Shown: positions 17,058 through 25,410 of the stretch, in pieces
Position numbering within the stretch: the first letter of the stretch is position 1
Layout of the letters: every line of letters begins with the position of its first letter
Source: CAADGV01 sp040290295
GTDB taxonomy: Bacteria > Bacteroidota > Ignavibacteria > UBA10030 > UBA6906
DNA: 64,000 nt
Assembly (NCBI GenBank): GCA_040290295.1
Contig: PSMW01000002.1
Coordinates: 1 to 64,000, forward strand
Direction of reading: 5' to 3'
Translations under genes and position numbers: made by a program
Notes under the pieces: model-generated
The model's input: the letters and a program-made list of their open reading frames with translations, nothing else
Databases searched by the model: none
Told to the model about the DNA's origin: nothing

Positions 17058-18506
17058 TCAGTTACACGTACCGTTGATGGTTGCGTACGCGTTGCCGTTC
17101 GGTCCTTCGACCGAAATCGATATACTCACAGCACTGGGAAGAACGTTCGGGTTCGGTGTCCCATCGCTGAGACGAAAACCGAATTCGGTTCGTCCAGGAC
17201 CCGGCAACACGATATCCTCCAAGACGACCTGTCCGTTGCGACCAAAGGCAAGTTGCACCTGATTGACTTGCGCGTTCGGATCGGGAGGTGGTGGAACAGT
17301 CGCAACGACGCTGATCGTTGTTCCTGCCGCGAGAGGATGACCAAGATAGTCCGAAACCGTGAACGTGAAATCCTGATATCCGGCGTTCGGAATCGTGAAC
17401 GACGCAGGAGTAATGTTGGAGATTTGGGAACGACCGCTCCATAAAATCAGCACGCTATCTCTCACCACAGCGCCGCCCTCACCAATCGTCCGCGCAACCA
17501 CATAGTGATAGCCATCGCCCTGCTGGGCTGCATACTGACCAAAGGGGGCCGGATTGCCGCTGATGAGATCGACCGTTCCTTGCCCATCATTGTTCGTGAA
17601 GACCGATGCTTGAATGACGCCTGCACTACTGCTGAAGTACACCGCGGTTCCCGCGATCACAGGGTTCGAGTACCGATCGCCGACGATCACCAACATGCGA
17701 TTGCGATTGCCGGCAACACCGAGCGTCGGGAAGTTCAGCTTCTCGGGCGCGATCGTAAAATGCGCTTGATCCGGAAATCCCGCGTTGATCACAACGCGCA
17801 CGGGCGACGACGTGATGGTGCGGGTACCAACCGTAGCGCTCGCAAGCACCTGCACCACACCCGAGCGCGTGCCGCTATTGAACGCCACGTACGCTCTCCC
17901 AACGCCGTTCGTCGTGAGCACGGTCGGTGAAATGTACTCGCCGCCGTTCGGTCCTCCTTGCAACGCGAATTGTATTTGCACTGCATGGGCCGCATCGATC
18001 GGCAAACCGAGCGAGTCACGCGCCTCGAAGCCTAACACCGCAGTCTCCTGCCCCCCGACGCCGTACACCGACACCTGCGTGGGATTTGCACCGAGAAAGG
18101 CAATCGTTTGCGCAAGGCCACTGCTGCTTCCTCCCGAACCGACCACTTGGGACTTCGCCGTCAAGTCGATGTCTTTCAGCGTGGCTTCGTTCGGTCGAAC
18201 CGTCACCACAATATCCAATGTATCGCGATAGCCCGTATAGTTTCGGATCGAAATTTTCGCTGTCGTGGCGCTATCGAGATCGAAGCGCAACTCGTAGCGT
18301 CCCTGAGCATCGGTTGTTGCGGTCACGGGATTTTGTGCACCGACGCGTCCCTCCACAATAACGCCCGCTAAAGGAGAGCGATTGCCGGCATCTTTCACGA
18401 ATCCACTGACCACGCCGACACCCGCACTCGGGCCGGTGTCCTGGTTGCTGCATGCCGCAAACAGGAACGCGGTCGCAACAAGAAATGCTCGCACGCACTT
18501 CGCCAT
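17058..18506 (-). CDS. Lipoprotein with carboxypeptidase-regulatory-like and Ig-like (Big1-type) domains
   Basis: 482-residue predicted lipoprotein: signal peptide with lipobox LFAAC (Cys near residue 19), then a carboxypeptidase-regulatory-like beta domain (SGFVKDAGNRSPLAGVIVEG...TDAQGRYELRF, about 33-115). Two or three invasin-like repeats follow (VLGFEARDSLGLPID; MLVIVGDRYSNPVI...NNDGQGTVDLISG; FTFTVSDYLGHPL). Such repeats stiffen surface adhesins. It starts 2 bp after the secretin gene and is followed by the cluster terminator, so it is the last gene of the pilus operon. A role as adhesin, pilus-associated surface protein or secretin partner is inference from position. Confidence 0.8.
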   Translation of the reverse strand: MAKCVRAFLVATAFLFAACSNQDTGPSAGVGVVSGFVKDAGNRSPLAGVIVEGRVGAQNPVTATTDAQGRYELRFDLDSATTAKISIRNYTGYRDTLDIVVTVRPNEATLKDIDLTAKSQVVGSGGSSSGLAQTIAFLGANPTQVSVYGVGGQETAVLGFEARDSLGLPIDAAHAVQIQFALQGGPNGGEYISPTVLTTNGVGRAYVAFNSGTRSGVVQVLASATVGTRTITSSPVRVVINAGFPDQAHFTIAPEKLNFPTLGVAGNRNRMLVIVGDRYSNPVIAGTAVYFSSSAGVIQASVFTNNDGQGTVDLISGNPAPFGQYAAQQGDGYHYVVARTIGEGGAVVRDSVLILWSGRSQISNITPASFTIPNAGYQDFTFTVSDYLGHPLAAGTTISVVATVPPPPDPNAQVNQVQLAFGRNGQVVLEDIVLPGPGRTEFGFRLSDGTPNPNVLPSAVSISISVEGPNGNAYATINGTCN

Positions 18507-18508
18507 GT

Positions 18509-19738
18509 TCAGTTTTCCTCCTTTCGTCCACCGATGCGTTCGGTTTCGCGCTGCATATCATCGCGCCATCGTTGATACATTCCTTCTTCACGTACTTTCT
18601 GCGTTACACGGTCTTGCAATGCCGGAACAAGCTCAGCCTTCAAGAGAATGATCAGTTCCTTCTTCCGCACCTCGTCCTTGTTGTACCCGAAGATGTACCG
18701 CAAGCCGAAGACATACCACGGCAAATCTTTCAAGAAGGGAATGCCCGCTCGCACTTCTTGCACTTCGTTGTTGTATAATCCGCCGATGATGGTTTCCTCG
18801 CCGTCGAGCAACAACACGTTCGTATTCGCCTTCGTCTTGTTGATGATCGTACTTCCTTGGCTCGGCACCAGCGAGCTTCGTTCGACATCCACTTGCAGGT
18901 GAATGAAATTCACGCCCTGTTCGGAAATCACCTGTGGCCGCACGTCGATGATCGTTCCCGTGCTGTAGAACTTGTCCAGCAAGTTGCCGGCAAAGTCCCG
19001 CTCTTTGATCGAGAAGTCCTGACCGACTTGTATCCTTCCCTTTTCTCCCGAGCGAACGATCAATTGCGGACCGGAGAGGACTTCACCCAAATCGTAGGTC
19101 GAGAACAGGCGCGCCACTGCGCTGATGTTGGCAAAGCTGATCTTGGGCGTTGCCTCCAGCCGAAACAAATCACTCGTTACGCGGTCAGCGCCGTTGAACT
19201 CGGAGTTGATCGCAACGTCTTTGTTGCTCTTCATGAACGTCCAATTGATGCCGACTTCCTGCAGTTTCGTCAACGATACCTCGAAGAAGACCGCCGTGAT
19301 CTTGATTTCGCGACTCTTGAGATTCGCCACTTCTTTTTGAATCTCCGTCCTGCCGCCGGCGGTTTCCTTTCCTTTGCCTTCGAGACTATTGAGCGAAATG
19401 ATGAGGAAATAGTCGGGATACTCTTCGTACCAAAGATTCATTTTGCGGCAAATCGTCTCCAGCGCAACACGCCATTCCATGCCGGAGATATCCACTCCGA
19501 TCGGGAGATTACGGCGCTCGGGATCGATGATGATTTTGCCGACGAACTTCTTGCTCACCTCGCTGATCGCCGCGAGCGCTCTGTCCAGCGGTGTCGTTGG
19601 TGCAATCGACACCAACTCTTCCGGCGACGTGTATTGTTTCAATGCTCGGCGCTCGGCAGGGTTCAGCGGTTGCGCCGCAAGCGGCACTCGACTCGTCACG
19701 ACGAGCGCGCAAGCCAGAACGATGATCTTCGTTTTCAT
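18509..19738 (-). CDS. pilQ: Short T4P secretin (PilQ/GspD family)
   Basis: 409-residue exported secretin: signal peptide (cleavage near PLAAQP), an STN/N0-like domain (IIIDPERRNLPIGVDISGME, about 72-92, then a YFLII strand), one N-type repeat (REIKITAVFFEVS) and the C-terminal secretin beta domain (GEVLSGPQLIVRSGEKGRIQVG, VLLLDGEETIIGGLYNNE, IPFLKDLPW). It should form the outer-membrane pore for the pilus. It is much shorter than proteobacterial PilQ (about 700 residues): there are no AMIN domains and no separate PilP gene. Between PilO-like and lipoprotein genes with gaps of 9 and 2 bp, it is clearly in the operon. Confidence 0.88.
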   Translation of the reverse strand: MKTKIIVLACALVVTSRVPLAAQPLNPAERRALKQYTSPEELVSIAPTTPLDRALAAISEVSKKFVGKIIIDPERRNLPIGVDISGMEWRVALETICRKMNLWYEEYPDYFLIISLNSLEGKGKETAGGRTEIQKEVANLKSREIKITAVFFEVSLTKLQEVGINWTFMKSNKDVAINSEFNGADRVTSDLFRLEATPKISFANISAVARLFSTYDLGEVLSGPQLIVRSGEKGRIQVGQDFSIKERDFAGNLLDKFYSTGTIIDVRPQVISEQGVNFIHLQVDVERSSLVPSQGSTIINKTKANTNVLLLDGEETIIGGLYNNEVQEVRAGIPFLKDLPWYVFGLRYIFGYNKDEVRKKELIILLKAELVPALQDRVTQKVREEGMYQRWRDDMQRETERIGGRKEEN

Positions 19739-19747
19739 TCTCCCCTC

Positions 19748-20671
19748 TTATTTTGATATTGGCGTCGCATTGATGTGCACTGCATTGGCTTGTTGCTCCG
19801 CAGTGTAGCGAATCTTCAACTCCACCTTGTCGATGATCCCCCCTTTGTTCAATGTGCACTCGATCTTTCCTTCCTCAGCAGAAAGCCGAGTGACGTATCC
19901 CATGTACACCGGACTGCCTGCCTCGAGCGTTCTGAAGATATTGTTCTGATCGATGATAAACGCCTTCCCCGGGATCACCGCTTTCAAATCCGATCGTTCG
20001 ATCTCCACCAAGTTTTCCTTGTTCGGCGGCAAATTCGCGGTGATGACAGGCTCGAACGGATCCTGCGCGAGGTAGTTCGGCTCCAGCGGCACATCGCTGC
20101 TGGGTCTGGCAAGCTCTGGGATCCTTGCAAAAAATGCATGCACCGTCAGATCGAACGTAACCACGAAATCGCCGGCGTGTTTGTCGGATGGAGGCAACTC
20201 CACACCCTTAAGCGAGAGGCTGTTGATCTTGAAGAGCTTCCGCCCGTTTTCGAGATACCACAAAAACTTATAGAGATTCAAATACGGACCTTCGCCGCGC
20301 AAGCCGTACACATTGAAGCCGTAGTTGCCTTTCTGCTGCGATCCCATATAGACCATGTTCAGCTTCAATCCGCCGCTTTGCTCGACAAGGTTGCTGAAGT
20401 AGTCATATGTTCTCCCCGTGACGTCTTCGGCGGGAATCTCCTTGCTGCGGCTTTCCCATCGCTTCTTCGTCTCGGCGACCTTTGCGCTCAGTTCGTTGTA
20501 TTGATTGATGAGATTGGGTGTATTGCTCAGCTCATCGTCGATGCGCTTGATCTCGGCTTCGATGGCGCGTTGCTTCTTCGGCAAGTGAAACGCGCGCACG
20601 TACGTGCCCACACTTACGATCAAGAACAGCAGCACGCCGAGTACAACACTATTACGAACTTTGTAGGACAC
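19748..20671 (-). CDS. PilO-like T4P alignment protein
   Basis: 307 residues: a short cytoplasmic tail, one membrane helix (about residues 8-27), a coiled coil (KKQRAIEAEIKRIDDELSN...), then a ferredoxin-like periplasmic domain (RTYDYFSNLVEQSGG, YLNLYKFLWYLENGRKLFKINSL). This is the layout of PilO, which with PilN and PilP links the inner-membrane motor to the secretin. It carries an extra C-terminal region (about 215-307: IPGKAFIIDQNNIFRTLEAGSP, VELKIRYTAEQQ) that looks like a small beta module and could stand in for the missing PilP. That substitution is inference. Confidence 0.78.
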   Translation of the reverse strand: MSYKVRNSVVLGVLLFLIVSVGTYVRAFHLPKKQRAIEAEIKRIDDELSNTPNLINQYNELSAKVAETKKRWESRSKEIPAEDVTGRTYDYFSNLVEQSGGLKLNMVYMGSQQKGNYGFNVYGLRGEGPYLNLYKFLWYLENGRKLFKINSLSLKGVELPPSDKHAGDFVVTFDLTVHAFFARIPELARPSSDVPLEPNYLAQDPFEPVITANLPPNKENLVEIERSDLKAVIPGKAFIIDQNNIFRTLEAGSPVYMGYVTRLSAEEGKIECTLNKGGIIDKVELKIRYTAEQQANAVHINATPISK

Positions 20672-20694
20672 GGTTCACTCCTTTCGTTGCCGGT

Positions 20695-22263
20695 TCATCG
20701 ATTCTGAGGCGCCGCAGCATCGAGCGACGGAATGTCCATTCGGTAGCGGTACACGGTCTCTTCCCGAATCTCTTCTGTCGTTACTTCTTTGAGCAAAGCG
20801 TTATCGAACAGCGCGGCCAGCCTCGGAATGCGCGACCTGTTCACGGCAAAGCCGCTCAGTCCGGCAGGACCTGCTTCACCCACAACCAATTCGGTAACCC
20901 AAATCGAGTTGAGGTCTTCCACACCCTGGCTCAGTTGTGTCAGCACTTTCGTAAACCTGTCGGCACCCGGCACCAACGAATCGTACAACGCCATCGAAGA
21001 GACGTATCGGTTCAACTCCTCCTGCAACGACGCGATCGAACCCATAAGCGCGGTATTCTCCGCCGCTTGCGCGGTCTTGACATCGAGTTGCTCCTTACGC
21101 TCTTTCACTTCCTGTTCTTTCTTCTCAATCTCTGTCGTGAACAAGAGTGTCGCGCCGAAAATCGCCATGAGCAGCAGGTACCCGTGCCACGAGAGTTTGA
21201 ACACGCGCTGCCCTTCGCGCACTTCGTCCGGCATCAGGTTCGTTCGATAGAATTTCTTGCTGCGATGGTCGAGGAATTGCCACGCCACACCGATCGCAAC
21301 GGCATAGTCGGAAACTGCGTCTTGCAGGTCGGGTTCGAGCTTGCTGACATCCAAGGACGGGGCGAGGAGGTAATCCACCTGCTGGTCGGGAAGCATCTGC
21401 TGGAGAAATTCTTTGAAGCCGACGCGCCTGCTTTCGCCCGCGAGAATAATGCGGTGGATGCGATGAATACCGAGATTGTCCTGCTCCAGCAACAAGCGGC
21501 TGTACACCGTGTTCTGCAGGTTCGGCGAATCATATCCTTCACTGAGGATAGGGGCGAACTGGTAGAAGTTCGCACCCTTCATGAAGATGAGCCGCGTGAA
21601 CTCCGCTCCAACGTAAATAATGACCGACACTTCATCCGGCTCCAGTGCGTAGTTGATACGTACCATGTTCATCAACGAGAAATCGGAGCTTTCGATGCCG
21701 GCAATGGTCGGCAGGCGCTTGCCGAGAAAGCCTTTAATATTCTCCAACAAGTTGATGAGCGAGAGTCCGTCCTCACGCACAACGCACAGGAGCGTTCCTT
21801 CGTCCGTGACGATCGCATCGACGGCATCGGGCGTCGGCTGGAAAGTGCGAACGTTCTTCAACTCCTCGATGATGCGCTCCTTGAGCTTCTTCCCTTTCAA
21901 GCCAAAAGAGCTTTCGAGAAAATGATAGTAGATGGAAGGCTCGGATATGCCGTAAGCGAGCGAATACGATTTCGGTTTGTAAGGAGAGAGCAAACCCAAC
22001 AAGACCGCGTTGTTGTCCTCCTGTCCGCTGATCTCGGAGGCGATTGTCGTTTCCAATTCCGGAAGCTTGAACGAATCTCTGTCGTCGCCTTGTGGCGCGG
22101 CAGCCTCCACGAGCTTGCGTTCTTCGAGCTTTGCAACGAGAGTTGCCGAGCGAAGTTCTTCGACGATGACTTTGCCGCGTTTTGCACTCAGCCGTGCGAG
22201 CTTAACATCGAGACCGTCAACAAACAGTCCTATGACCGATTTGCCACCGCCCAGTATCGCCAT
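20695..22263 (-). CDS. PilM-PilN fusion protein of the T4P alignment complex
   Basis: 522 residues. The first 340 resemble the actin-fold cytoplasmic protein PilM (IGLFVDGLDVKLARL; IAGIESSDFSLMNM; RIILAGESRR). At residue 341 the text reads TNLMPDEVREGQ, like the conserved N-terminal INLLP tail of PilN that docks into PilM. A membrane helix follows (about 361-378), then a coiled coil (to about 425) and a PilN-like periplasmic domain. In proteobacteria these are two adjacent genes, and here they read as one continuous frame. It is followed 23 bp later by the PilO-like gene. Confidence 0.82.
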   Translation of the reverse strand: MAILGGGKSVIGLFVDGLDVKLARLSAKRGKVIVEELRSATLVAKLEERKLVEAAAPQGDDRDSFKLPELETTIASEISGQEDNNAVLLGLLSPYKPKSYSLAYGISEPSIYYHFLESSFGLKGKKLKERIIEELKNVRTFQPTPDAVDAIVTDEGTLLCVVREDGLSLINLLENIKGFLGKRLPTIAGIESSDFSLMNMVRINYALEPDEVSVIIYVGAEFTRLIFMKGANFYQFAPILSEGYDSPNLQNTVYSRLLLEQDNLGIHRIHRIILAGESRRVGFKEFLQQMLPDQQVDYLLAPSLDVSKLEPDLQDAVSDYAVAIGVAWQFLDHRSKKFYRTNLMPDEVREGQRVFKLSWHGYLLLMAIFGATLLFTTEIEKKEQEVKERKEQLDVKTAQAAENTALMGSIASLQEELNRYVSSMALYDSLVPGADRFTKVLTQLSQGVEDLNSIWVTELVVGEAGPAGLSGFAVNRSRIPRLAALFDNALLKEVTTEEIREETVYRYRMDIPSLDAAAPQNR

Positions 22264-22331
22264 AGCGACGCGTTCCTATCTTGGTGTGTGGTGACTATTA
22301 TTGCACATCTGACCATTCTTCATGCCCGCAT

Positions 22332-23564
22332 TCAATCCCCAACAATGTTGGTGTTGAGGATTTGTTGCAAACGGCGTTTGTTATTTGCGTTGACCATCGC
22401 CGTTTCGAGCGAGATTTTCTTCTGCAAGTACAATCGTTTCAATTCCTGTTCCAGAGTCATCATCCCGATATCGCCCGATTCCGCAATCATCTGGTAGATT
22501 TCTCCCGTGTTGTTGTTTTTGATAGCTGCACGCACAGAAGGAATCATCAACATCACTTCTTTGGCAAGGACGAGCTTGCCGTCGAGACTCGGGACGAGCT
22601 TTTGAGAAATTACGCAGCTTAGCGTATCCGCCAAGCGCAAGCGTACGCGCTCTTGTTCGATCGGCGGCACCTCGCCGATGACTCGATCGATCGTTTCGAC
22701 CGCTGAGGCGGTATGCAGTGTCGAGAAGACTTTATGACCGCTGTCGGTAATTTCCAATGCCGTAAAGATCGTGTCCGGGTCGCGCATTTCGCCGATGACG
22801 ATGATGTCGGGGTCTTGACGCAAGGCTTGGATGGCGCCGTCCTTGAATGAAAGAACATCGCGACCCACCTCGCGATGGCGGATGATGCATCGATCCGGTT
22901 TGTGGACGTATTCGATGGGCGACGAGATGATGACGATGTGAGCGTCCACGCTGTGGTTGTTGGCGTCGATGATGCTGTCCAACGTCGAGCTTTTCCCTGA
23001 ACCGGTGATACCGGTAACCAACGTCAAGCCTTGCGACGAGTACGCGAGACTCAGCGCCTTGGTTACGTTGGGATGGAGTTCCAGGTTTTTGTAGGGACGC
23101 ACCGTGGCGTTGATCGCACGCATGTTGAGTGCGAGCTGGTCGAGATCGAAGTACGCGTCGGCTCGGAAGCGGAACATGTTCTCGTCCTGCATAACCGTGT
23201 ACGAGAAGTCGAGATTGCGATTCTCGTAGAGGAACAAGCGTTGGCGCTCCACCAACACGCTTTGAATGAGCACGCTCGTCTCGTCGGGCGTGAAGGTGGG
23301 CAGTTCGGTATCGGGCTTCTTGTCGCCGTACACGCGGTACCACACATGCCCGCGTGTGCCGTACCCGCCGATATCGATGTCCGACGCGTTGAGCTTCTGC
23401 ATACGCAAGAGCAGAGTATCGAGAAGTTTGCGCAGCGCGGTGCGCTCTGCAGGCGAAAGCTTTGCTACAATATCCCCGATGAGCATTTGTCGTTCAACGC
23501 CCGGAGCGCTCGGTGTAATGGTACGAGCAATCTCACGCAGCGTTTGTACACCGATATCGGTCAT
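22332..23564 (-). CDS. pilT: PilT-type retraction ATPase
   Basis: 410-residue secretion-type ATPase likely to power pilus retraction. Walker A GITGSGKSS begins at 185, the Asp box reads SSPIEYVH, Walker B is QDPDIIVIGEMRD (about 250-262) and the His box includes FSTLHT. The C-terminal region VRAAIKNNNTGEIYQMI corresponds to the AIRNLIRE region of PilT but is diverged. At 410 residues it is longer than the usual 345, with an extended N-terminus (LSPAERTALRKLLDTLLLRM). It lacks the four-Cys zinc element of PilB proteins. It lies 15 bp after pilB. Confidence 0.9.
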   Translation of the reverse strand: MTDIGVQTLREIARTITPSAPGVERQMLIGDIVAKLSPAERTALRKLLDTLLLRMQKLNASDIDIGGYGTRGHVWYRVYGDKKPDTELPTFTPDETSVLIQSVLVERQRLFLYENRNLDFSYTVMQDENMFRFRADAYFDLDQLALNMRAINATVRPYKNLELHPNVTKALSLAYSSQGLTLVTGITGSGKSSTLDSIIDANNHSVDAHIVIISSPIEYVHKPDRCIIRHREVGRDVLSFKDGAIQALRQDPDIIVIGEMRDPDTIFTALEITDSGHKVFSTLHTASAVETIDRVIGEVPPIEQERVRLRLADTLSCVISQKLVPSLDGKLVLAKEVMLMIPSVRAAIKNNNTGEIYQMIAESGDIGMMTLEQELKRLYLQKKISLETAMVNANNKRRLQQILNTNIVGD

Positions 23565-23579
23565 ACCGTCTCCTGCACA

Positions 23580-25370
23580 TTAGTCGTCCGTTGTTGCAGA
23601 GGCAATTTCTTCCAACGTCGTCACGCCGCTCTTGATACGCTCGATGCCCGAACGGCGCAGCGTCCACATTCCCTCTTTGATGGCTTGATCGCGGATCGCT
23701 TCCTCATCCACATCTTGCCCCGACTTTACAATGATCGAACGAATCGCCTTGCTGAAATAGAGTGCTTCGTGAATGGCAGCACGCCCTTTGTAGCCGCCCG
23801 TGCATCGCTCACACCCAACCGCTTCGTAGATGGTGTGCCGCTCGAGATCCTCTTCCGTAAAGCCGAACTTGAGATAGACTTCCCGATCCAGCTCGTCGGG
23901 CAGGACGGGGCGCTTGCAGTGATTGCACAACGTTCGAATCAGTCGCTGCGCTACGATGATATTGATGGCATAGGCGATCAGAAACGGTTCGATGCCCATC
24001 TTGTACAAGCGCGAGACTGCGCTGGGCGCGTCGTTCGTATGCAACGTCGAGAACGTGAGGTGTCCCGTGTTGGCAAGCTTGATTGCAATTTCGGCGGTGG
24101 CTTTGTCGCGCATTTCCCCCACGAGCACAATATCGGGGTCGTGACGAAGGATGCCGCGGATGGCTGCATCGAAATTCATCTTGGGCCCAATCTTCAATTG
24201 GCGAGCACCGCGAATGATGTACTCGACCGGCTCCTCGACCGTCAACACATTGACTGTCGGATCGATCACGGCATGCAGCGCAGCAACGAGCGTGGTGCTC
24301 TTTCCGCTTCCTGTTGGACCAGTGAGAATGACGATGCCTTGCGGTTTATTGATGGCTTTTTTGAACAACTCCATGGTCGGACCCTGCAAGCCCAGCTTGT
24401 TGAGATCGGTGATGACTTTCCGATCGTCCAAGACGCGAATGACGATGCTTTCGTACTTGTGCTTATACTCGGTACCGACCATCGGCATGATCGAAAGGCG
24501 GAAACGGATCATGTGATCGTCGATGACGCGCTGAATGAACCCGTCCTGTGCCATCTCGCGCTCGAAGCGGTCAACGTTCTTCGACCGGTCTTTGACGACA
24601 GCCGCGATCGCCTCGGGCAGCGTGTTCTCTTGAGCATGCCAAAGCTGCAAATTGCCGTCGACGCGGAACCAAAATTCGGTGCGGTTGCCTTCCTTCGGAA
24701 CGATGTGAATATCGCTCACGCCTTGGCGCACGGCTTCCACCAAGCATCCCTCCACGAGATTGACCAACGCGCTCTTGCTGATTTCCGCCTCGAGCGCTTC
24801 TTCGTCGAACGCGTTCTCCTCTTCTTTGACTTCGAACGATTCACTGACGCTGGTTTCGAGTTGACGGAGAAACTCGTTCTCAACCGGCGCGACCTGTTCC
24901 ATCAATCGTTGGATGGGCGCAAGGCGCGTGTAGGCAACCTCGTACTTCTTCGCGTTGAAATTACGCGCCACCAAGGGAATGCGACGGTCGGTGGGATCGG
25001 CTGCAACAATGATGAGTTTATCCGGCAGGCGCTCGTCGTACTTGAGCGGCAACATACGGGCTTGCGAGAGCATGCCGCGCGCCGACTCGGGCAGCGCTTC
25101 GATGAGTGTGCGGATGAAGTCGATGCGCGGCTTGTCGAGGTTTTCCTCTTCGAGCTTTACTTCACGAAACGCATACAGCTCGGCAACTTCTTTGAAAACG
25201 GAATCGTGATCGATACCGAAATCTTGGACAAGAATCTGACCGAGGTTTCGCCGATTGCGAATGCCTTCGGACTCCTTGATCTTGAGTGCTTTCTCGAGTG
25301 TCTCGTAATCAATAATTCCTTTCTTCAGCAGCGTGAAGCCGATTTTGTCTGTTATGTCCAGTGTTGCCAT
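23580..25370 (-). CDS. pilB: PilB/GspE-type pilus extension ATPase
   Basis: 596-residue extension ATPase. An N-terminal MshEN-type domain (about 1-150) precedes the N2D region (VRQGVSDIHIVPKEG) and the ATPase core: Walker A GPTGSGKSTTL (from 351), Walker B HDPDIVLVGEMRD (about 410-422) and FSTLHTND. Tetracysteine zinc element: CNHC (482, 485) and CERC (520, 523). The C-terminus TTLEEIASAT is typical. It would polymerise pilins with the PilC platform encoded 40 bp upstream. A second PilB-like protein is encoded at 28140; which one drives extension is unknown. Confidence 0.93.
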   Translation of the reverse strand: MATLDITDKIGFTLLKKGIIDYETLEKALKIKESEGIRNRRNLGQILVQDFGIDHDSVFKEVAELYAFREVKLEEENLDKPRIDFIRTLIEALPESARGMLSQARMLPLKYDERLPDKLIIVAADPTDRRIPLVARNFNAKKYEVAYTRLAPIQRLMEQVAPVENEFLRQLETSVSESFEVKEEENAFDEEALEAEISKSALVNLVEGCLVEAVRQGVSDIHIVPKEGNRTEFWFRVDGNLQLWHAQENTLPEAIAAVVKDRSKNVDRFEREMAQDGFIQRVIDDHMIRFRLSIMPMVGTEYKHKYESIVIRVLDDRKVITDLNKLGLQGPTMELFKKAINKPQGIVILTGPTGSGKSTTLVAALHAVIDPTVNVLTVEEPVEYIIRGARQLKIGPKMNFDAAIRGILRHDPDIVLVGEMRDKATAEIAIKLANTGHLTFSTLHTNDAPSAVSRLYKMGIEPFLIAYAINIIVAQRLIRTLCNHCKRPVLPDELDREVYLKFGFTEEDLERHTIYEAVGCERCTGGYKGRAAIHEALYFSKAIRSIIVKSGQDVDEEAIRDQAIKEGMWTLRRSGIERIKSGVTTLEEIASATTDD

Positions 25371-25410
25371 CGTGCGTTCTCGAATGGGGGATGGAGAAAG
25401 AAACCGCCGG

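Noticed and set aside
20935..22497. A 520-codon open frame on the plus strand
   Set aside because: It is antisense to the PilM-PilN fusion gene, with no recognisable domain or start signal; a shadow frame of GC-rich coding sequence.
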